In this document: one piece after another, positions 1 to 8,586 of the stretch
Layout of the letters: every line of letters starts with the position of its first letter
Position numbering within the stretch: the first letter of the stretch is position 1
From: Aeromicrobium stalagmiti
GTDB lineage: Bacteria; Actinomycetota; Actinomycetes; Propionibacteriales; Nocardioidaceae
Length of the DNA stretch: 64,000 bases
Assembly: GCF_013283745.1 (NCBI RefSeq)
Contig: NZ_JABSTZ010000001.1
Span: 124,001-188,000 of the forward strand
Direction: 5' to 3'
Notes under the pieces: generated by a model
Databases searched by the model: none
What the model saw: only the letters and a program-made list of their open reading frames with translations
Told to the model about the DNA's origin: nothing
Made by a program: the position numbers and the translations under genes

Positions 1-1
1 G

Positions 2-109
2 TTCGAGGACGGCAGCACGGTCGGCGCCGACCATCGCCGGGTCGCTCCCGGAGCGCCGATCAGCCGGACGCTGGAGCGCCAGGTGCTGCGTCTGCTGCGC
101 CGGTCGTGA
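2..109 (+). CDS. C-terminal fragment of an unidentified protein
   Basis: The last 35 codons of a gene that begins before the window; the frame opens at base 2 and ends in TGA at 107-109. The visible tail is polar and Arg-rich, ending RQVLRLLRRS, with GC-rich third positions like the neighbouring genes. No motif is recognisable, so no function is assigned. It converges on the flavoprotein gene, leaving only 18 bp between the two stop codons. Confidence 0.5.
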   Translation, partial: FEDGSTVGADHRRVAPGAPISRTLERQVLRLLRRS

Positions 110-127
110 CCCGCCGGCCGAGGTGAC

Positions 128-1468
128 CTACAGCGCCGACTCGATCGCCCGCCAGAACGTCGGGTAGGCGTAGATCGTGTTGCGGAGCGTCGCGAGCGGG
201 ATCTCGGCCCGCACGGCGACGGCGAGCGCGGACAGCGTCTCCCCGCCGGCCGGTCCGGCGCTGGTCGCGCCGACGATGACGTCGCGGTCGTCGTCGATGA
301 CGAGCTTGAGCAGGCCCTCGTGCCCGGGCCCGTGGACGAAGCCGCGGCTGCTGGCCGCGATGTCGGTCGAGCCGATCCGGACGTTGATCCCCTGCTCGCG
401 CGCCTGCTTCTCGGTCATGCCCACGCCGCCGATCTCCGGATCGGTGAAGGTCACTCGCGGGAAGCTCGCGTCGTAGTCGCCCAGCTCCTCGCCGAGGATC
501 GCCCGGGCAGCGCGCTCCGACTGGTACATCGACACGTGCGTGAACGCTCCGCGGCCGGCGATGTCGCCGATCGCCCAGAGACCGTCCTTGACGGCCATCG
601 AGTCGTCGACCGTCAGGAACCGGCCCGCATCGACGCCGACGGTGTCGAGGCCGATGTCGTCGAGGCGGGACCGGCGGCCGGCCGCGACCAGGACCCGCTC
701 GGCCTCATAGGTCACGTCGCCGCAGGTGACGTGGAAGACCTCGCCGTCGTGCGCGACGGCGTCGATCGAGATGCCGGCATGGACGCCGATCCCCTCCGCC
801 TCGAGGACGGAGGTGATCAGCTCGGACGACTCGGGCTCCTCGACGCCGAGGATGCGGGGACCCACCTCCAGCACGGTCACCTCGGTGCCGAAGCGGGAGA
901 AGGCCTGGGCGAGCTCGAGGCCGATCGCACCGCCACCGATCACGATCATCGACGCCGGGGCTGCCTCGGCCTTGAGGATCTCGCGGTTGGTCCAGTACGG
1001 GGTGCCGGCGAGCCCGTCGATCGGCGGGACGGCCGCCGTGGTGCCGGTGTTGAGCACGACGCCCTTGGCCGCGACGAACGTCTCGTCGCCGACCGTCACG
1101 CGGCGGTCACCGTCGAGCCGGCCGTGGCCGCGCACCAGGCGCGCGCCGGCCGCCGTGACCCGGTCGGCCGCGACGGTGTCGTCCCAGTCGTCGGTGGCCT
1201 CGTCGCGGATGCGGCGGGCCACGAGCGAGAAGTCCGGCTCGACGGTCGTGGTGCCCGCGACCCCCGCGGCACGGCGCGACTCGGCCAGTAGGTTGGCGGC
1301 GCGGATGAGCATCTTGGAGGGGATGCAGCCCCAGTAGGGGCACTCACCGCCCACGAGCTCGGCCTCCACGGCCACGACGTCGAGACCCGCCTTCGCGAGT
1401 CGACCGACCAGCGCCTCCCCACCGGGACCGAGACCGACGACGACGACGTCACACGAGATGTCAGGCAT
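128..1468 (-). CDS. FAD/NAD(P)-dependent pyridine nucleotide-disulfide oxidoreductase
   Basis: A 446-aa flavoprotein of the lipoamide dehydrogenase/mercuric reductase family. An FAD-binding GLGPGG lies at about residues 12-17, the redox-active disulfide at Cys43 and Cys48 (GGECPYWGCIPSK), and an NAD(P)-binding GGGAIG at about 178-183, followed by a dimerisation domain. The ATG at 1468 is preferred: AGAGGA sits 7 nt upstream and the FAD motif then falls where the family has it. An in-frame GTG at 1501 would add 11 residues. The usual C-terminal HP motif, whose His is the catalytic base of lipoamide dehydrogenases, reads YPT here. A true lipoamide dehydrogenase is therefore unlikely and the disulfide substrate is unknown. 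Confidence 0.85.
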   Translation of the reverse strand: MPDISCDVVVVGLGPGGEALVGRLAKAGLDVVAVEAELVGGECPYWGCIPSKMLIRAANLLAESRRAAGVAGTTTVEPDFSLVARRIRDEATDDWDDTVAADRVTAAGARLVRGHGRLDGDRRVTVGDETFVAAKGVVLNTGTTAAVPPIDGLAGTPYWTNREILKAEAAPASMIVIGGGAIGLELAQAFSRFGTEVTVLEVGPRILGVEEPESSELITSVLEAEGIGVHAGISIDAVAHDGEVFHVTCGDVTYEAERVLVAAGRRSRLDDIGLDTVGVDAGRFLTVDDSMAVKDGLWAIGDIAGRGAFTHVSMYQSERAARAILGEELGDYDASFPRVTFTDPEIGGVGMTEKQAREQGINVRIGSTDIAASSRGFVHGPGHEGLLKLVIDDDRDVIVGATSAGPAGGETLSALAVAVRAEIPLATLRNTIYAYPTFWRAIESAL

Positions 1469-1519
1469 GCTGCCATCCTCTGACATCGCGGCGCCCCGCA
1501 CCAGCGTGGGGTCGGCGGA

Positions 1520-2725
1520 TCAGCGGCCGTAGAGCATGCGCTGGGTGTTGAGCCGGCCGAAGCCCGTCCGCCGGTCGTAGCCGGCCGCGCCCACGTCGTC
1601 GGCCTTGGCGGTCACGGCTGCCGCGACGTCCGAGGCCCTCCACCCCGGGCCGATGCGTGAGACGAGGATCGCGGCCGAGGCTGCCACGTGCGGCGCCGCC
1701 ATCGACGTGCCGTCGAGGAAGCAGTAGCTCGTCCGGGCGGGGCACCCGAGCTCTGCGGGCGGGCTGTAGATCGTCGTCGAGACGATGTCGCTCCCCGGTG
1801 CGACGACGTCGACGAACGAGCCGCAGCTGGAGTACGACGCGATCGCACCGGACCGGTCGAGGGCGCCGACCCCGATGACACCGGGATAGGCCGCCGGGTA
1901 GGTCGTCCTCGAGCTGCCGAAGGCCGGGCAGCCGCTGTTGCCCGCCGCCGCCACGACCACGACGTTGCTGCGCTGGGCGTAGGCGACGGCCTCACGGCTT
2001 GCGGTGTCGGCCTGGGTCGTGCTGAGGGACAGGTTGATGACGTCCGCACCGTGGTTGACGGCCCAGACGATGCCCCGCGCCACGTCTGCTGTGCTGCCCA
2101 CCCCGTCGCGGTCGAGCACCCGGACGGGCAGGATCCTCGCCGACGGTGCGAGACCGGCGACACCGCGACGGTTGTCGGCGACCGCTGCGATCGTGCCCGC
2201 CACGTGGGTGCCGTGGCCGTTGGTGTCCTCCGACGACGTGCCGGGGTCGACGAAGTCGCGACCGGCGAGCAGCCGCCCGGCGAGGTCTCGGTGCGTCCTG
2301 CGGACGCCGCTGTCGATGACGGCCACCACGGTGCCCTTGCCGCGGGACTTGCGCCACACGGTCTCGGCCTTGAGCTGGGTCAGGGCCCACTGCTGCGGCC
2401 GGAAGGGATCGTTGGTCGCCGCGGCCCGGACCGGGTGGGCGAGGTCGACACCGATCGTCGACGTCTGCGCGAGGGCCGCCCTGATCAGGTCACGGGCGCT
2501 CGCGAGGGACGACGTGCGTCGGCTCGTGATGATCGGGCCCTCCGCCGAGGCACGGGTCGTGACGACCTCGAGGGGGACGCCCGCCACCGCCGTCGAGAGG
2601 ATCCGTTCGACCTCGGCCGTGACGCCGTCCCCGGCCTGCGCAGGCGGGAGCACGCCGGCCGTGACGCCGCACGCGAGCACGAGGACGGACAGGACCCGCG
2701 ATGCCGTCGATCTCAGGAGTGCCAC
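1520..2725 (-). CDS. Secreted S8 family (subtilisin-like) serine peptidase
   Basis: A 401-aa extracellular protease. Residues 1-31 form a signal peptide (RxxSxVLSVLVLACG, then AQAG) and about 35-110 look like a short propeptide. The catalytic triad is complete: Asp138 (VIDSG), His171 (NGHGTHVAG) and Ser341 (GTSMAAPH), with oxyanion Asn263 (AAGNSG). The catalytic domain runs to the C-terminus without a wall-sorting motif or transmembrane anchor, so it should be released. A paired Cys set (about 266/301 and 328/335) may form disulfides. The start is GTG. It is probably monocistronic. Confidence 0.9.
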   Translation of the reverse strand: MALLRSTASRVLSVLVLACGVTAGVLPPAQAGDGVTAEVERILSTAVAGVPLEVVTTRASAEGPIITSRRTSSLASARDLIRAALAQTSTIGVDLAHPVRAAATNDPFRPQQWALTQLKAETVWRKSRGKGTVVAVIDSGVRRTHRDLAGRLLAGRDFVDPGTSSEDTNGHGTHVAGTIAAVADNRRGVAGLAPSARILPVRVLDRDGVGSTADVARGIVWAVNHGADVINLSLSTTQADTASREAVAYAQRSNVVVVAAAGNSGCPAFGSSRTTYPAAYPGVIGVGALDRSGAIASYSSCGSFVDVVAPGSDIVSTTIYSPPAELGCPARTSYCFLDGTSMAAPHVAASAAILVSRIGPGWRASDVAAAVTAKADDVGAAGYDRRTGFGRLNTQRMLYGR

Positions 2726-2769
2726 GCTGGTTCAACGCTTGCGTGTCACCCGGGGTTACGCCGGACCTG

Positions 2770-3765
2770 TCACGCCTCGGGACGCGGACCGTGGGTCTGG
2801 AGGAACAGCACCGGGCCGTCGAGGTCCCGGCCGAGGGTGCGGACGGCTCCCAGCGCCTTCGCCGTGTAGACCGGCTCGAGCTCGAGGTCGATCCCGGCGG
2901 CGCGGTCGAGCGCGGCCTGCCCGTCGGCGGTGGTGGCGCCGTACGTCGCGCCCATCCACTCGTCGCTGGCCGTGAGGTCGTCCGGGCCGAGGTCGATCGA
3001 GACGTCGGCGCCCCGGTCGCGCAGCAGCGCAGCCGTCCGGTTCGCGAGGCGGCTGACGGTCACGGCGTCGAGCCGGAACGAGTCGTTGACCACCACGCCG
3101 AGCACCCGGGTGCGCAGGCCGGCGAGGCGAAGCCCCAGCAGCAGGCCGGCGGCCGTTCCTCCCGATCCGACCGCGGTGACGATCGTCGCCGGCTCGGGCA
3201 TCAGGCCCGCCTCGACCTGCGCGGCGATCTCGAGGGACGCCTCGACGTAGCCGAGGCTGCCGACCGGCGACGACCCACCGGCCGGCAGGTAGTACGGCAG
3301 CCGGGGCGGCGACCGCAGCGACCACGACGCGTGCCGGGCGAGGATCCACGGGGCGGCGACCTTCAACCGGCCGACCGACGGGTAGCGGTGCAGCGTCGCG
3401 CCGGACGCGTCCAACCGTCGCAGCTGCTCGCGCACGTGGTCGTCGACGGGTTGATCGACGAGTCCGAGGACCGTGTGGAGGCCGTGCTCGCGGCCGTACA
3501 GTGCCGCCGCCAGGCCCCAGTGGGTGCCGATCCCGCCGACCGTGAAGAGCGTGCTCGTGCCTCTGCGGTGCGCCTCGGGGATGATCCACTCCAGCTTGCG
3601 GACCTTGTTGCCGCCCCACGCGCCGTCACCGAAGACGCCCTCGTCCTTGATCCACACCTCGGCGTCGAGGTCGAGGCCGTCCAGGCGCCTGACCGGCGTC
3701 GGCGCGGTGCCCAGCGCGACGTGAGGCAGGTCGGCGTCCGGGAAGCGGTCACCCAGTCGGGTCAT
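2770..3765 (-). CDS. PLP-dependent 1-aminocyclopropane-1-carboxylate deaminase/D-cysteine desulfhydrase family protein
   Basis: A 331-aa fold-type II PLP enzyme. The lysine that holds PLP is in GGNKVRKLEW (Lys54). A glycine-rich phosphate-binding loop (VGSGGTAAG) lies in the middle third. The family includes ACC deaminase and D-cysteine desulfhydrase, and sequence alone does not separate them. The ATG at 3765 is chosen over the GTG at 3774 because a TAGAGT -10 hexamer (3773-3778) sits 7 nt upstream, which would put the GTG inside the promoter. Its 5' end faces the PGPGW-family gene 27 bp upstream. Confidence 0.85.
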   Translation of the reverse strand: MTRLGDRFPDADLPHVALGTAPTPVRRLDGLDLDAEVWIKDEGVFGDGAWGGNKVRKLEWIIPEAHRRGTSTLFTVGGIGTHWGLAAALYGREHGLHTVLGLVDQPVDDHVREQLRRLDASGATLHRYPSVGRLKVAAPWILARHASWSLRSPPRLPYYLPAGGSSPVGSLGYVEASLEIAAQVEAGLMPEPATIVTAVGSGGTAAGLLLGLRLAGLRTRVLGVVVNDSFRLDAVTVSRLANRTAALLRDRGADVSIDLGPDDLTASDEWMGATYGATTADGQAALDRAAGIDLELEPVYTAKALGAVRTLGRDLDGPVLFLQTHGPRPEA

Positions 3766-3792
3766 GAGCGCCACTCTAGGCCGGGCCCGGCC

Positions 3793-4269
3793 CTACGAGC
3801 GGGACGAGCCGCTCGTGGATCGGGGCTCGCGCCACCGCACGATGCTGAAGACCAGCAGGCCGAGCGCTGCCGCGGCGGACACCCACAGCCCGAGAGCCGT
3901 GACCCAGCCCGCCGCAGGCAGCTGGGGGCCGAACCCGACGCCGAGCACGGAGAACTCCGGGATCTCCGGCTTCGCCCACCAGACGCCACCGAGGAACACG
4001 AGCCACAGCACGCCGAGGACGCTGAGGACGATGCGCGGCCAGGTGGCGACGCCGAACTTCGCGGCCTCGATCGCCCGACGCTCGAGCGGGTCGAGGATCT
4101 TCTGCGCCCACACGTAGCGCCGCGACAGCAGCGCGATGCCGGCGACCAGCACGAGCGTGCCGGGGCCGGGCGCAGGCATCATCACGATGCCGACCGGCAC
4201 CAGGATCCATCCGAGGATCTCCGTGCCCGTGCGCTGGAACCACCCCTTGACCGCGGCTCCTACGCTCAT
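3793..4269 (-). CDS. PGPGW-family small transmembrane protein
   Basis: A 158-aa membrane protein with at least three hydrophobic segments (about residues 18-45, 75-95 and 115-140). The first contains the PGPG signature of the PGPGW family (here PGPGT) followed by LSRRYVWA. The function of the family is not known. The ATG at 4269 is preferred over an in-frame ATG at 4290 because a CAGACT hexamer (4276-4281) lies 6 nt upstream, the leaderless arrangement seen in many genes here. It is divergent from the cyclopropane-fatty-acid synthase gene. Confidence 0.7.
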   Translation of the reverse strand: MSVGAAVKGWFQRTGTEILGWILVPVGIVMMPAPGPGTLVLVAGIALLSRRYVWAQKILDPLERRAIEAAKFGVATWPRIVLSVLGVLWLVFLGGVWWAKPEIPEFSVLGVGFGPQLPAAGWVTALGLWVSAAAALGLLVFSIVRWREPRSTSGSSRS

Positions 4270-4337
4270 GAGAACAGTCTGCCGCATCACATGAATTCGG
4301 ATGGCGCAACCCGCGGCTCACCGGTTGACTGGAGGAT

Positions 4338-5645
4338 GTGAACATCGCATCCTCCCTCCTCTCGCTCGCCGAGGAGACCCTCGGCCTGACGCTCCCGATC
4401 CGCCTGCACGCGTGGGACGGCAGCGAGGCCGGCGTGCCCGGCGCCCCGGTCGTCGTGATCCGCAACAAGCGGGCCCTGCGCCACATCATCTGGAAGCCGG
4501 GCGAGCTGGGCGTCGCGCGGGCGTACGTCCAGGGCGACCTCGACGTCGAGGGTGATCTCGGTGACGGCCTGCGCGCGATGTGGAACGCGGTGCGCGACGC
4601 GCGCGCCGCCGACGCGACCGCGGGACGGCCGAAGATCGGCCCGAAGCAGGTCGCCAAGGGCGCCGCCCTGGCGGTGCGCCTCGGTGCGATCGGCAAGCGT
4701 CCGCCGGCGCCGGCGGCCGAGTCGAACCTCACCGGTGAGCTGCACAGCAAGGAGCGCGACCAGGCCGCGATCTCGCACCACTACGACCTGTCGAACGACT
4801 TCTACGAGCTGATCCTCGACCCCAACATGGCCTACTCGAGCGGCTTCCACGTGACGCCCGAGATGACCCTCGAGGAGGCGCAGACCGCCAAGCTGCACCT
4901 GATCTGCAAGAAGCTCGGTCTCAAGCCCGGCATGAAGATGGTCGACATCGGGTCCGGCTGGGGCTCGCTGACCCTGTTCGCCGCCGAGCACTACGGCGTC
5001 CACGTCACCGGCGTGACGCTGTCGGTCGAGCAGCGCGACTACGTGATGGGCAAGGCCGCCGAGCGTGGTCTCGCCGACAAGGTCAACGTCAGCCTGCGCC
5101 ACTTCCGCGACCTCGAGGCCTCCGGCGTCGCCGACAACGGCATCGACGCGATCGCGTCGATCGAGATGGGCGAGCACGTCGGCGACGCCGAGTACGTCGT
5201 CTTCGTCGACTCGATCTACCGCTACCTCAAGCCCGGTGGACGCGCGCTCATCCAGCAGATGTCGCGCAGCAACGACGCCCCCGGCGACAGCCCCGGCGGC
5301 GGACCGTTCATCGAGACCTACATCGCCCCGGACATGCACATGAAGCCCCTGGCCAAGACGATCGGCCTCATCGCCGCGTCGGGCCTGGAGATCCGCGACG
5401 TCCAGGCGATGCGCGAGCACTACCCGCAGACCGTCGCCGGCTGGGCCCAGAAGCTCGAGGACAGCTGGGACACCGCGGTCAAGCTCATCGGCGAGGAGAA
5501 CGCCCGGGTGTGGCGGCTCTACCTCGTCGGCGGTGCGCTGGCGTTCGAGGAGAACCGCATGGGTGTCGACCAGATCCTGTCGGTCAAGCCCACCGCGCGA
5601 GGCGTCAGCAGCATGCCGACCTCCCCGCTCGACTGGCTGACCTGA
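4338..5645 (+). CDS. Cyclopropane-fatty-acyl-phospholipid synthase family methyltransferase
   Basis: A 435-aa SAM-dependent lipid methyltransferase that adds a methylene or methyl group to unsaturated acyl chains of membrane phospholipids. The CFA hallmarks are ISHHYDLSNDFY at about residues 145-156 and SAM motif I (VDIGSGWGS) at 202-210. The start is GTG with GGAGG only 2 nt upstream. The next gene, a DUF1295 protein, begins 22 bp after the stop, suggesting that both act on membrane lipids. Whether the product is a cyclopropane or a 10-methyl branch cannot be read from sequence. No BfaA-like flavoprotein lies beside it. Confidence 0.88.
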   Translation: MNIASSLLSLAEETLGLTLPIRLHAWDGSEAGVPGAPVVVIRNKRALRHIIWKPGELGVARAYVQGDLDVEGDLGDGLRAMWNAVRDARAADATAGRPKIGPKQVAKGAALAVRLGAIGKRPPAPAAESNLTGELHSKERDQAAISHHYDLSNDFYELILDPNMAYSSGFHVTPEMTLEEAQTAKLHLICKKLGLKPGMKMVDIGSGWGSLTLFAAEHYGVHVTGVTLSVEQRDYVMGKAAERGLADKVNVSLRHFRDLEASGVADNGIDAIASIEMGEHVGDAEYVVFVDSIYRYLKPGGRALIQQMSRSNDAPGDSPGGGPFIETYIAPDMHMKPLAKTIGLIAASGLEIRDVQAMREHYPQTVAGWAQKLEDSWDTAVKLIGEENARVWRLYLVGGALAFEENRMGVDQILSVKPTARGVSSMPTSPLDWLT

Positions 5646-5667
5646 GCACGACTGACATGATCGACGC

Positions 5668-6471
5668 GTGATCACCAACGACCTGTCCCAGTCCGGCGCG
5701 GCCCTCCTCGGAGGGCTCGCGGTCGTCGTCGCCTTCATGGGCGTCGGCCTCGCGATCGCGCAGCGGCAGAAGAAGCTGACCGTCGTCGACACGATGTGGG
5801 GCATCGGGTTCGTCCTGGTGGCCGCCGAGACCGCTCTGGTGTCGTCGGGTGGGGACGGAGACTCGTCCCTGCGCTGGATCCTGCTCGCGATGGTGGGCGT
5901 GTGGGGACTGCGCCTCGCGTGGCACCTGCACCGCCGCAACTCCGGGCAGGCCGAGGACCCGCGCTACCAGGCGCTGGCCGACGAGGACGGTCGCTCGTTC
6001 ACCCAGGTCGCCCTGATGCGGGTGTTCCTGCCGCAGGGGATCGCGATGTTCCTGGTCGCGACACCGATCATGATCGGCGCCAACAACGAGGAGATCAGCA
6101 CCCCGTTGCTGGTCGCCGGACTCGTCGTCTGGGCGATCGGCTTCTTCTTCGAGGCGGTCGGCGACGCACAGCTCGCGGCGTTCAAGGCCGACCCGGCCAA
6201 CAAGGGCCAGCTGATGGACCAGGGCCTGTGGCGCTACACGCGGCACCCCAACTACTTCGGCGACGCCTGCGTGTGGACCGGCATCTGGATCGTCGTCGCC
6301 GGCTCCGGCGCGGGCCTGGCCACGGTCATCAGCCCGATCGCGATGACGGTGTTCCTCACGAAGGTCACCGGCGCCGCGCTCAACGAGAAGGGCATGAAGA
6401 AGAGCAAGCCCGGCTACGACGAGTACGTCCGTCGGACGTCCGGCTTCATCCCGCTCCCGCCCAAGAAGTAA
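5668..6471 (+). CDS. DUF1295 domain protein (steroid 5-alpha-reductase-like membrane protein)
   Basis: A 267-aa polytopic membrane protein. The DUF1295/steroid-reductase signature is near the C-terminus (LWRYTRHPNYFGD, then W.GI), where homologues bind NAD(P)H. Hydrophobic segments cover most of residues 8-110 and 140-235. Its position 22 bp after a cyclopropane-fatty-acid synthase homologue suggests a role in modifying acyl chains, which is inference from context. The start is GTG with CATGAT at 5656-5661, 6 nt upstream, so it may also be transcribed on its own as a leaderless mRNA. Confidence 0.83.
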   Translation: MITNDLSQSGAALLGGLAVVVAFMGVGLAIAQRQKKLTVVDTMWGIGFVLVAAETALVSSGGDGDSSLRWILLAMVGVWGLRLAWHLHRRNSGQAEDPRYQALADEDGRSFTQVALMRVFLPQGIAMFLVATPIMIGANNEEISTPLLVAGLVVWAIGFFFEAVGDAQLAAFKADPANKGQLMDQGLWRYTRHPNYFGDACVWTGIWIVVAGSGAGLATVISPIAMTVFLTKVTGAALNEKGMKKSKPGYDEYVRRTSGFIPLPPKK

Positions 6472-6475
6472 CCCG

Positions 6476-7165
6476 TCAGGCGGAGACGAAGATGTGGGCC
6501 GCGGCCTCGGCGTCGATCTCGGCGGTCTCGCCCTGGCGGGCGACGACGACACCGTCGTGGCCCTGCGACACCAGCACGTCGTTGCCCGGCAGCGCCCCCA
6601 CGCGGCGGAGCACCGACATGACCTCGGTGTCCTTCTGGAGCTCCTCGGCGATGCGGCGGACGACCAGGCGGGTCGGCTCGGTGGCGCCCCGCACGGCGGC
6701 GGTCATCGACTTGACGCCGGTGAGGAACTCGGCCTCCTCACCGGTCTCGCCGAGCTCGGCCAGGCCGGGGATCGGGTTGCCGTAGGGCGACTCGGTGGGG
6801 TGCTGGAGTATCTCGACGAGGCGGCGCTCGACCTGCTCGGACATCACGTGCTCCCAGCGGCACGCCTCCTCGTGGACGTACTCGATCTCGAGGCCGATGA
6901 TGTCGATCAGGAGGCGCTCGGCGAGACGGTGCTTGCGCATCACGCGGGTCGCGAGCTGACGGCCCTTCTCGGAGAGCTCGAGGTGCCGGTCTCCCTCCAC
7001 GGCCAGCAGACCGTCGCGCTCCATGCGCGCCACGGTCTGGCTGACGGTCGGACCGCTCTGGTGGAGGCGCTCGGCGATGCGCGCCCGCAGGGGCACGATG
7101 CCTTCCTCCTCCAGCTCGTAGACCGTGCGGAGGTACATCTCGGTGGTGTCGATCAGCTCGCTCAC
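6476..7165 (-). CDS. ideR: DtxR/IdeR-family iron-dependent transcriptional repressor
   Basis: A 229-aa metalloregulator very close to mycobacterial IdeR. The order is an N-terminal winged helix (SGPTVSQTVARMERDGL), a dimerisation/metal domain (MRKHRLAERLL; CRWEHVMSE) and a C-terminal SH3-like domain. Met10, Cys102, Glu105 and His106, the regulatory metal ligands of the family, are present. IdeR represses siderophore and uptake genes when iron is sufficient. The GTG start at 7165 is supported by match to IdeR and by AACAAT (7172-7177) 6 nt upstream. It is divergent from the photolyase gene; the 55-bp gap carries both promoters. No clear iron box was seen in the window. Confidence 0.92.
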   Translation of the reverse strand: MSELIDTTEMYLRTVYELEEEGIVPLRARIAERLHQSGPTVSQTVARMERDGLLAVEGDRHLELSEKGRQLATRVMRKHRLAERLLIDIIGLEIEYVHEEACRWEHVMSEQVERRLVEILQHPTESPYGNPIPGLAELGETGEEAEFLTGVKSMTAAVRGATEPTRLVVRRIAEELQKDTEVMSVLRRVGALPGNDVLVSQGHDGVVVARQGETAEIDAEAAAHIFVSA

Positions 7166-7220
7166 TCGTCCATTGTTCCACGACCTGCGGCTTCTCCCGC
7201 CACCCCGCACAATGGACCGC

Positions 7221-8576
7221 ATGCCGACGTCCGTCATGTGGTTCCGAACCGACCTGCGCCTGCACGACCAGCCGGCTCTCCGCACAGCGATCGAGCACGG
7301 CCCCGACGGGGTCGTCCCGCTGCTGGTGCTGGACGACCGCTACTGGGGACCCGGCGCCTCGACCCGCCAGGCCTACCTCGTGCGGCTCCTGCACGAGTTC
7401 GACGACCGCATCGGCGGACTGCACATCGTGCACGGCGACCCGGTGTCCGAGGTCCTGCGCGTCGCGCGCCAGGTCGAGGCCGACACGGTGCACGTCTCGG
7501 CCGACTACACGCCGATGGGCGCCGAGCGCGACACCGACGTCGAGGCGGCCCTCGCCGAGCACGACATCCGCCTCGTCCGCACCGGATCGCCGTACGCCGT
7601 GGCACCCGGTCGGGTCACCAAGGACGACGGGACGGGCTATCGCGTCTTCACGCCGTTCTTCCGCGCCTGGCAGCAGCACGGGTGGCGGCAGCCCGCCCCG
7701 CCGGCCGACGACGTGCCGTGGCTGCGGCCGGGCGGTCGTACGCACCGCATCCCCGAGGCCGCGGTGCCCGACGGCATGACCCTGCCGCCGCACGGTGAGC
7801 GGGCCGCGCTGGAGCGGTGGCAGGAGTTCCTCGCGGACGACGTCGCCGACTACGACTCCGCCCGTGACCTGCCCGGTCCCGATCGCACGTCGCGGATGTC
7901 GGTGCACCTCAAGTGGGGCACCATCCACCCCCGCACGATGCTGGCCGACCTCGCTCCCCTGCGCTCTGACGGAGCTGCGGCGTACGCCCGCGAGCTCGCG
8001 TTCCGCGAGTTCTACGCCGACGTGCTGCACCAGCGCCCCGACTCGGCGTTCGGCTACTACAACCGGACGTTCGAGCACATGGAGTACGACCAGCCGGGCG
8101 ACGACCTCGAGGCATGGAAGACCGGGCGCACGGGCATCCCGATCGTCGACGCCGGCATGCGCCAGCTGCTGGGCGAGGGCTGGATGCACAACCGCGTGCG
8201 CATGATCGTGGCGAGCTTCCTGGTCAAGGACCTGCACCTGGAGTGGCAGCACGGCGCCAAGCACTTCCTCGACCTGCTCGTCGACGCCGACATTGCGTCC
8301 AACCAGCACGGCTGGCAGTGGGTCGCCGGGTCCGGCACCGACGCGTCGCCCTACTTCCGGATCTTCAACCCCATGACGCAGGGCAAGAAGTTCGACCCGG
8401 AGGGTGAGTACGTGCGCCGCTGGGTGCCCGAGCTCGCCGACGTGCCGTCCAAGCACGTGCACACGCCCTGGGAGCTCGCCGAGCCTCCCGCGGACTACCC
8501 GGCCCCCCTCGTCGACCACGCCGAGGAACGCGCCGAGTCGCTGCGCCGTTACGAGGCGATCCGCCCCGCTCGATAG
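7221..8576 (+). CDS. phr: Deoxyribodipyrimidine photo-lyase (cryptochrome/photolyase family)
   Basis: A 451-aa FAD enzyme that repairs UV pyrimidine dimers using blue light. The N-terminal alpha/beta antenna domain starts at TSVMWFRTDLRLHDQPAL. The C-terminal FAD domain has GEGWMHNRVRM and the signature WVAGSGTDASPYFRIFNP. The length fits class I photolyases. The ATG at 7221 lies 7 nt after a CACAAT hexamer (7208-7213), arguing for a leaderless mRNA; a nearer upstream ATG (7212) overlaps the hexamer. Its TAG stop is part of the next gene's -10 hexamer. Confidence 0.92.
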   Translation: MPTSVMWFRTDLRLHDQPALRTAIEHGPDGVVPLLVLDDRYWGPGASTRQAYLVRLLHEFDDRIGGLHIVHGDPVSEVLRVARQVEADTVHVSADYTPMGAERDTDVEAALAEHDIRLVRTGSPYAVAPGRVTKDDGTGYRVFTPFFRAWQQHGWRQPAPPADDVPWLRPGGRTHRIPEAAVPDGMTLPPHGERAALERWQEFLADDVADYDSARDLPGPDRTSRMSVHLKWGTIHPRTMLADLAPLRSDGAAAYARELAFREFYADVLHQRPDSAFGYYNRTFEHMEYDQPGDDLEAWKTGRTGIPIVDAGMRQLLGEGWMHNRVRMIVASFLVKDLHLEWQHGAKHFLDLLVDADIASNQHGWQWVAGSGTDASPYFRIFNPMTQGKKFDPEGEYVRRWVPELADVPSKHVHTPWELAEPPADYPAPLVDHAEERAESLRRYEAIRPAR

Positions 8577-8586
8577 GTTGGTCGCC

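Noticed and set aside
2701..4341. Long plus-strand frame across 2701-4341
   Set aside because: It is antisense to the PLP enzyme and PGPGW genes, with Arg/Asp/Gly-rich composition typical of a high-GC shadow frame.
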